A DNA stretch of 64,000 nucleotides, from contig NC_010506.1 in the NCBI RefSeq assembly GCF_000019525.1, positions 4,402,001 to 4,466,000 on the forward strand, given 5' to 3'. This DNA is from Shewanella woodyi ATCC 51908 (lineage in GTDB: Bacteria > Pseudomonadota > Gammaproteobacteria > Enterobacterales > Shewanellaceae). Below the pieces are notes generated by a model. It saw nothing but the letters and a program-made list of their open reading frames with translations, had not been told where the DNA came from and ran no database searches. The translations under genes were made by a program, and so were the position numbers. This document shows positions 58,119 through 64,000 of this stretch, piece after piece. Each line of letters opens with the position of its first letter. The first letter of the stretch is position 1.

Positions 58119-59573
58119 TTGAAAACCAACAAAACGCTTTTAACAGCACTTTTACTTGGGCTAGTGATAAGCACCAAGTTAAACGCATCATTTTCTCCCT
58201 TAAAAAAGGAGGAGAGCAAGCTTAAGCAGGCTAATGTTGTCATCATCTATGTCGATGATCTCGGCATTATGGATACAGGCATCTACGGTTCGGCCCAATA
58301 TCCAACCCCCAATATCGATAAGCTAGCCAATTCAGGGGTTCGATTTACTCAAGCATATGCCAATGCCGCCAATTGTGCTCCCAGTAGAGCCAGCCTAATG
58401 ACAGGTCTAACACCAGCAGAACACGGTATCTTAACCGTAGGTAGTTCTGAGCGCGGAGAGAGTCAATATCGTAAATTAATTCCTGTCACCAATAACACCG
58501 AACTCAATCCTGATCTCACCACTATTGCCGACCTATTTAAACAGCAAGGATACGCCACTGCCGTCATCGGGAAATGGCACCTTGGTAAGACTGCGCCCAC
58601 AGAGTACGGTTTTGATACTGCCATTGCAGCCTCCCATTTAGGTCATCCCCCCAGTTACTTCTATCCCTACAGTAAAGGAAAACGCAAACTCATAGGGCTT
58701 GAAGAGGGAGGGCTTAAAGATGAGTACCTCAGTAACCGAATAACTCGAGAGGCTGTAAACTATATCTCATCACAACGGCAACCTTTCTTTCTTTATCTCC
58801 CCTTCTACGCTGTCCACACTCCGATAGAAGCCCCAAAAGAGTGGGTCAACCAACACAATGCCAGACAGCAAGCTGGAGAGATCAAGAGCGCAGCTTATGC
58901 GGCGATGATCGCCAACCTTGATAGAGATGTGGGTAAGCTTCTACAAGCCTTAGATAAAAGCGGACAGCGTGAAAATACCTTAGTGGTGTTTGCATCCGAT
59001 AACGGCGCCTATGATCCCGCCACCTCATCTCTGCCTTATCGTGGCTACAAAAGTAGCTTATTTGAAGGGGGTATTAAGATCCCACTTGTTCTCTCTTGGC
59101 CCAAACAGATACCACCGAATAGTCAAAACAGAACTCCAGTGCAGATGAGCGATCTCTTTTTAGGTATAAAACACCTCCTGCAGCCTAAACTAGCGCTCCA
59201 CCGCCAAGATATCATTTCACTAGCCGAGCAAGGCAAGGAGCAGCCAGAGCGCCCCCTTTACTGGCATGCTCCTATCTATATCGATCAATTTGCTCCCTAT
59301 CGTGGTCAACCTAACCATCCTTACTGGAAACACACACCTGCAGCTGCAATACGCTTAGGACACTATAAATTAATCCACAGCTATGAAACGGGTAAACAGC
59401 TACTGTTCGACCTAGACAAAGACAGCCAAGAGAAAAATAACCTTGTTAATCAAAACCCTGAAATAAGAGAGAAGCTGTTTAAAGCCTTGCAACAGTGGCA
59501 GGAGTCAGTGAATGCCCCCATGGTTTCTGAATTAAACCCTAACTATCAATCTCAAGCTACTAGCCACTATTAA
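58119..59573 (+). CDS. type I sulfatase, secreted (TTG start)
   Basis: A 484-aa sulfatase with signal peptide (MKTNKTLLTALLLGLVISTK). Formylglycine site ANCAPSRASLMTGL with Cys86; metal site YVDDLGIMDTG. GGAG lies 7 bases ahead of a TTG at 58119, so this TTG and not the earlier TTG (58107) is taken as start. Divergent from the receptor gene, which shares the 296-base AT-rich spacer 57823-58118. Confidence 0.92.
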   Translation: MKTNKTLLTALLLGLVISTKLNASFSPLKKEESKLKQANVVIIYVDDLGIMDTGIYGSAQYPTPNIDKLANSGVRFTQAYANAANCAPSRASLMTGLTPAEHGILTVGSSERGESQYRKLIPVTNNTELNPDLTTIADLFKQQGYATAVIGKWHLGKTAPTEYGFDTAIAASHLGHPPSYFYPYSKGKRKLIGLEEGGLKDEYLSNRITREAVNYISSQRQPFFLYLPFYAVHTPIEAPKEWVNQHNARQQAGEIKSAAYAAMIANLDRDVGKLLQALDKSGQRENTLVVFASDNGAYDPATSSLPYRGYKSSLFEGGIKIPLVLSWPKQIPPNSQNRTPVQMSDLFLGIKHLLQPKLALHRQDIISLAEQGKEQPERPLYWHAPIYIDQFAPYRGQPNHPYWKHTPAAAIRLGHYKLIHSYETGKQLLFDLDKDSQEKNNLVNQNPEIREKLFKALQQWQESVNAPMVSELNPNYQSQATSHY

Positions 59574-59631
59574 AGTTGCAAAGCCACACTTAATATATTA
59601 TTAATAAGACAATTTAACTTATGGAATAGAT

Positions 59632-61203
59632 ATGATGACCTTTACTCGATCAGTGCTACTCACATTGATTACAGGAGCACTTGTCGGCGGATGCAACTAT
59701 GCAGAACAGCCGATACAACCCGAAGCTAATGCCAACTTAGCTTCCACCGAATTAGGTAAACCTAACTTAGTGATCATCTATGCAGATGATCTTGGTTATG
59801 GTGATATCAGCAGCTATGGAGGCACCGGAGTCAACACCCCCAATATCGATGCCTTAGCAGCAAAGGGACTTAGGCTAACAGATTCTCACGCCTCAGCTGC
59901 AACCTGCACACCGTCACGTTACTCCCTACTGACAGGAGAGCATGGCTTTCGCTCCGATGCAGCCATTTTACCCGGTGATGCACCGCTATTGATTAGCCCC
60001 AAACAAGCCACGCTACCAAAACTACTCAAACGTGCAGGTTATGCATCGGCTGTTATCGGCAAATGGCATCTAGGATTAGGTTATGGTGACGTTGATTGGA
60101 ACCAGGCTGTCAAACCAGGTCCTCTTGAGATTGGTTTTGACTACAGCTTTCTTTTACCCGCTACTGGTGACAGAGTGCCAACGGTATTTTTGGAAAACCA
60201 CCATGTATTAGATCTGCAAGCGACAGATCCTCTCTCAGTAAGTTATCAGGAGAATATTGGCACGCTCCCCACTGGCATCTCACACCCTCAGCTGTTAAAG
60301 ATGAAAGCCGATCCCCAGCACAGCAATACCATAGTCAATGGTGTCAGCCGCATTGGTAGCATGACTGGCGGCGAGTCCGCTTATTGGATAGATGAAGATT
60401 TTCCTGACATCTTTACCGCCAAAGCCGTCGACTTTATTCGAGAACATAAGGATCAACCATTTTTCCTATTTCATTCAATGCATGATATCCATGTCCCCCG
60501 TTTACCCCATAAGCGTTTCCAAGGGAAAAGCGGTATGGGCCCCAGAGGAGATGCAATAGTTCAGCTGGATTGGATGACAGGACAGATAGTTAAAGAGCTA
60601 GAAAAACAAGGCATTGCTGAAAATACTATCGTCATTTTCACCAGTGATAATGGCCCAGTACTGGATGATGGTTACCATGATAATGCCGTTGAGATGTTAG
60701 GCAATCATAAGCCTTCTGGGCCATTTCGTGGTGGAAAATACAGTGCATACGAAGCGGGTACCCGCGTACCTACCATCGTCTATTGGCCTGAACATATTCA
60801 GCCTAAAGAGAGTGATGCATTAACCACACAAATTGATATCTACGCATCTATGGCTGAGTTACTGAGACTCGATTTAGTAGAAGACGAGGCCATAGACAGT
60901 ATACCTCAGCTGGATGCCTGGTTAGGCAGAACAGAGAACGGACGTGAATTTTTAGTAAAAGAGTCCGTTGGAACCATCTCTCTGCGTCATGGAGAGTGGA
61001 AATACATTCGCCCATTTCTCGACGATGCTTTACCTGATTGGCTCAAGAACAAAGATATAGAGGTAGGATTACAAAAGTCGGAGCAACTATACAAATTAAC
61101 AGATGATATGGCTGAGCAACATAACTTAGCAAACAGCCATAGTGATCGGGTCAATAACATGAAACAAAAGCTAGAGCAGATCATCGAATCTGGTTATCGA
61201 TAA
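59632..61203 (+). CDS. type I sulfatase, lipoprotein
   Basis: A 523-aa sulfatase with lipobox (VGGC, Cys21). Formylglycine site AATCTPSRYSLLTGE with Cys92; metal site YADDLGYGD. It contains a longer middle section (about residues 170-260) than the others, with ISHPQLLKMKADPQ. It follows the previous sulfatase by 58 bases and is probably co-transcribed. Confidence 0.92.
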   Translation: MMTFTRSVLLTLITGALVGGCNYAEQPIQPEANANLASTELGKPNLVIIYADDLGYGDISSYGGTGVNTPNIDALAAKGLRLTDSHASAATCTPSRYSLLTGEHGFRSDAAILPGDAPLLISPKQATLPKLLKRAGYASAVIGKWHLGLGYGDVDWNQAVKPGPLEIGFDYSFLLPATGDRVPTVFLENHHVLDLQATDPLSVSYQENIGTLPTGISHPQLLKMKADPQHSNTIVNGVSRIGSMTGGESAYWIDEDFPDIFTAKAVDFIREHKDQPFFLFHSMHDIHVPRLPHKRFQGKSGMGPRGDAIVQLDWMTGQIVKELEKQGIAENTIVIFTSDNGPVLDDGYHDNAVEMLGNHKPSGPFRGGKYSAYEAGTRVPTIVYWPEHIQPKESDALTTQIDIYASMAELLRLDLVEDEAIDSIPQLDAWLGRTENGREFLVKESVGTISLRHGEWKYIRPFLDDALPDWLKNKDIEVGLQKSEQLYKLTDDMAEQHNLANSHSDRVNNMKQKLEQIIESGYR

Positions 61204-61243
61204 AACTTTAACCTTATTAATTTACGATTGAGATAATCTAGCC

Positions 61244-61279
61244 AAAACAGAAAGGAGCCTTCAGGCTCCTTTCTGTTTT
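61244..61279. terminator. bidirectional terminator between convergent sulfatases
   Basis: A perfect 16-bp stem (61244-61259 with 61264-61279, AAAACAGAAAGGAGCC and its complement) has a 4-base loop. Confidence 0.9.
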
Positions 61280-61296
61280 CTGCAACTTAAAAAGCG

Positions 61297-62799
61297 CTAG
61301 TTATACGATTGAAAATTCCATGGTAGGTGAGGCGAGCGTTGACGCTGGGCCATAATCATCTCTGCTTTCTTTACCAGCTCTGGGTGCTTAGCAGCAAGGT
61401 TTTGACTCTCTGACGGATCCTCTTGCAAGTTGTACAGAGCGGTCGCACCGAGCTCTAATGCACCCTTGCCTCTCTCTTTACTGTAATGCCTAATTGCCTT
61501 CCAGTTTCCCATCACCACAGCTTGTGAAGGGTTACGGCTGAAGAACTCCCAATATAGACTTTCGTGCTGCTGATTTTGAGGTTTTCCTAACAAGGTTGGC
61601 AACATGGAGATCCCCTGAATACCTTCAGGCACACTCAGATCCAGCAACTGTGCAAACGTTGGTAACATGTCCCAAAATGCCGATAGATGATCACTCTCGC
61701 TTCCTGCAGAAATATTACCAGGCCAGCGAGCAATTAAGGGCGCGCGGATCCCACCTTCATACAGGGTAGCTTTTTCTCCTCTAGCACCTGCCGTGCTATT
61801 AAAGAAGTTGATATCAGAGCCACCAGCGGCGGTAGCACCATTATCACTGGAAAATAGGACGAGTGTATTGTCATCCAATCCAAGCTCTTTCAGCATCGCC
61901 ATAATGTCACCAACATCCCTATCCATTCTCGATATCATCGCAGCGCGAGCCGCTCTAGGTTTAGGGTGGGGTGTATAAGCACGGGGTTCACCAAGTCGGT
62001 GCGCAGTCTCATCAAATTGATAGCCATCCAGCTCTTTATCCGGGATCTGAATTGCGGCATGGGGAACAACAAAAGGAACGTAAAGGAAAAACGCTTCATC
62101 CCTATTTTGACTAATAAACTCCTTAGCTCTGGCTAAGATCTTATATGGCGCGTAATCTTTGCCCATATACTCCCTGTGATCGCTCTTATCACGGTCAAGC
62201 TTAGGGTGAACATTAATAGCTGGGTTATCTAACCTAGCCACCTCATCACCATCCCAGAGGTATTGCGGAAAATAATTATGGGCATGACGCTGATCAAGGT
62301 ATCCATAAAACTGATCAAACCCCATCGCCTTTGGATTACCACTACTTTGTAACGAGCCTAGGCCCCACTTACCAAAAGCCCCAGTTTGATAACCCGCCAG
62401 CTGAAACAGATGAGCCAGCGTGATGGTGCCTTGGGCTAATGGATATTGGCCTTGGTACTCGGGAGAATCAGGTTGATCCATAAGTTGAATATTGCCTCTG
62501 ATATCTGTATGCCCCATATCCCGTCCAGTCATCAAACTTGCCCGGGAGGGAGCACACACGGAGCTGCCAGCATAGTGACGAGAAAAACGCATCCCCTCAG
62601 CGGCAAGTTTATCGATATTTGGAGTGCGAATATGTTGCTGTCCATAACTGCCCAAGTCACCGACCCCTAAGTCATCAGCTAGAAAGTAGATAACATTAGG
62701 TTGTCTATTAACTTTAGGCTCAATATTGCTTTGACTACAGCTTGTGACCATGATGCTACAAAGCACCGCCACGCTCAGCGTTGTGCAGCGACACTTCAT
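61297..62799 (-). CDS. type I sulfatase, lipoprotein
   Basis: A 500-aa sulfatase with lipobox (VTSC, Cys21). Formylglycine site SSVCAPSRASLMTGR with Cys82; metal site FLADDLGVGDLG; AFGKWGLGS replaces the usual GKWH (the His is Gly here). The pattern GHTDIRGN is typical of arylsulfatase A-like subfamilies. Its ATG overlaps the galactokinase stop (ATGA), a translational coupling of desulfation and galactose phosphorylation. Confidence 0.92.
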   Translation of the reverse strand: MKCRCTTLSVAVLCSIMVTSCSQSNIEPKVNRQPNVIYFLADDLGVGDLGSYGQQHIRTPNIDKLAAEGMRFSRHYAGSSVCAPSRASLMTGRDMGHTDIRGNIQLMDQPDSPEYQGQYPLAQGTITLAHLFQLAGYQTGAFGKWGLGSLQSSGNPKAMGFDQFYGYLDQRHAHNYFPQYLWDGDEVARLDNPAINVHPKLDRDKSDHREYMGKDYAPYKILARAKEFISQNRDEAFFLYVPFVVPHAAIQIPDKELDGYQFDETAHRLGEPRAYTPHPKPRAARAAMISRMDRDVGDIMAMLKELGLDDNTLVLFSSDNGATAAGGSDINFFNSTAGARGEKATLYEGGIRAPLIARWPGNISAGSESDHLSAFWDMLPTFAQLLDLSVPEGIQGISMLPTLLGKPQNQQHESLYWEFFSRNPSQAVVMGNWKAIRHYSKERGKGALELGATALYNLQEDPSESQNLAAKHPELVKKAEMIMAQRQRSPHLPWNFQSYN

Positions 62800-63983
62800 G
62801 GTAAGAACTCCTCGTTCACTAGAGCTGACCTGCTTGTGCCTAAGGTCGTCATTAAGCCACCAGCCGCATTAACAACATAGATAGTCTCCTGTAAACCAAA
62901 GTATTTATTGTACTGGCTTGAAACTGCCTCAACAATCTTAGGTACATCCCCATGACGACAAATACAGATGACCGCACCGCCAAAACCACCACCCGTCATC
63001 CGAGTCGCACAATCTGCTCCCAATGCACTATGACAAATATCCACTAAACCATCAGTAACGGCGACGGTAACCTCAAAATTATCCCGTAGTGAGGTGTGCG
63101 ACTCAGCCATCAGTTCGCTAAGCACTTCCAGATTATTATCTTGCAGGGCTTTCGCGGCTTGCAATACACGGCGGTTTTCAGTGATAACATGGTGAGCACG
63201 CTTATACTCATTTAGCGTCATCAAGGCCCTACTCTCCTCAAGCAGACTCAAACTCGCTTGACGTAAGGTTGAAACTCCCATCTTTGCCGCCGCATTCATG
63301 CAGTCTCTGCGACGCTGGTTATATTCGCTTTCAACTAACTTACGCGGAAAATTAGAGTTAATAACAATTAATGCCAACTCTTCTGGAACAGAGAAATGTT
63401 CAATAGCAAGGCTCATGCAGTCAATCATCAGGGCTTGATTTTTAATGGCTTTCGCTGAAACCAGTTGATCCATGATCCCACACTGACAACCTAAAAAGTA
63501 ATTTTCAGCCTGCTGACCTAAAAGCGCAATCTTCTCAAGGGTCAAGTCAAGTTCAAAAGCTTGATTTATAGCGCCACCTAACGCCACCTCTAACGCCGCA
63601 GATGATGATAAACCCGCCCCCTGTGGCACATTGGAGCTAATCAAAATGTCCATGCCACCTAACTGATAACCTGCCATTTTATAAACATATGCTATCGCAC
63701 GAATATAGTTCCCCCAGTGGCTCATCCCATGTGAGATTGCTGGAGCCAGCTCAAACGCCTCGCACTCATCTGGATAGTTTGTAGAATAAGCCATAATGAT
63801 ATTATCGCTACGCTTACGATAAGCCACATAAGTTCTGAACGGCAAAGCGCAAGGCAGAACATATCCATCATTATAATCGGTAAATTCGCCAATTAAATTA
63901 ACTCTTCCCGGCGCACTGCTAACCCCCTCGACAGTTCTGGAAAAAAGTGACTCAAATTGCTCAAATAGTTTATAAAGATCCAC
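62796..63983 (-). CDS. galK: galactokinase
   Basis: A 395-aa GHMP kinase phosphorylating galactose to galactose-1-phosphate. Substrate motif SSAPGRVNLIGEFTDYNDG at the N-terminus: the usual GEHTDYN reads GEFTDYN. ATP loop GLSSSAALEVA and catalytic Asp in GIMDQL are present; MTGGGFGGAVI is the third GHMP motif. The start is GTG with AAGGA 7 bases ahead, near the window edge. It provides the exit into the Leloir pathway for galactose released by the locus. Confidence 0.95.
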   Translation of the reverse strand: MDLYKLFEQFESLFSRTVEGVSSAPGRVNLIGEFTDYNDGYVLPCALPFRTYVAYRKRSDNIIMAYSTNYPDECEAFELAPAISHGMSHWGNYIRAIAYVYKMAGYQLGGMDILISSNVPQGAGLSSSAALEVALGGAINQAFELDLTLEKIALLGQQAENYFLGCQCGIMDQLVSAKAIKNQALMIDCMSLAIEHFSVPEELALIVINSNFPRKLVESEYNQRRRDCMNAAAKMGVSTLRQASLSLLEESRALMTLNEYKRAHHVITENRRVLQAAKALQDNNLEVLSELMAESHTSLRDNFEVTVAVTDGLVDICHSALGADCATRMTGGGFGGAVICICRHGDVPKIVEAVSSQYNKYFGLQETIYVVNAAGGLMTTLGTSRSALVNEEFLP

Positions 63984-64000
63984 GATAAATCCTTCTTTTA

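Noticed and set aside
44513..59607. The 8-mer ATTAATAA recurs in the spacers ahead of several sulfatase-locus genes (44513, 44529, 48218, 54985, 57928, 57974, 59600) and looked like a shared operator.
   Set aside because: It also occurs in unrelated AT-rich spacers (near 25175 and 34708) and is too short and simple to be distinguished from base composition.

Overview
The window looks like a chromosomal segment of a marine, luminous Shewanella (S. woodyi or S. hanedai type). The grounds are a complete Na+-pumping NADH:quinone reductase operon with its maturation genes, a two-subunit bacterioferritin, the yajG-ppiA-ampG group, a multihaem cytochrome c, and above all a complete luxCDABEG operon. 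The species is an inference from gene content; no search was run.

Layout. 1-3.4 kb: 5' part of a chemoreceptor gene, a small coiled-coil protein, a bacterioferritin pair (one ferroxidase-type, one haem-type subunit) behind a good Fur box, and a diguanylate cyclase. 3.6-10.9 kb: nqrABCDEF-apbE-nqrM. 11.5-18.3 kb: luxS, a TakP-like TRAP transporter, bolA-like, a GcvR-like ACT protein, AlkB-like and rlmG. 18.4-20.9 kb: an accessory patch with modular intergenic repeats, two attC-like palindromes around a small orphan ORF, and a Y1/REP-type transposase inside a perfect 16-bp inverted repeat. 21-25.1 kb: a membrane protein with an ApbE-type flavinylation motif, a CadC/ToxR-type regulator, an outer-membrane barrel protein, and remnants of a sterol-desaturase-like gene and of a second cadC copy.

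25.1-32.1 kb: the AT-rich lux operon. A LuxR-type lux box and a promoter with a nine-C tract lie upstream, and a perfect terminator lies downstream. The operon is bracketed by a cadC' fragment on the left and an omp' fragment on the right, in the same order as the intact cadC-omp pair. This suggests it landed in a duplicated copy of that locus. No luxR or luxI is present in the window, so regulation by a LuxR protein would act in trans. luxS (AI-2 synthesis) lies about 13.5 kb away.

32.2-41.3 kb: DUF2804 protein, a paralogous outer-membrane protein, yajG, ppiA, ampG, yajQ, VanZ-like, panE-like, and an NSS transporter with its tiny MetS-like partner.

41.3-64 kb: a sulfated-galactan utilisation locus. 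It has eight formylglycine-type sulfatases, a GH110-type alpha-1,3-galactosidase, a secreted putative TIM-barrel hydrolase of unrecognised family, a large TonB-dependent receptor, an octahaem cytochrome c with TPRs, and galactokinase. The logic would be uptake of sulfated oligogalactan by the receptor, desulfation, exo-release of alpha-1,3-linked galactose and entry of galactose into the Leloir pathway. A carrageenan-like substrate (lambda type is plausible) is inferred. No endo-carrageenase, sulfatase-maturating enzyme or dedicated regulator is visible here.
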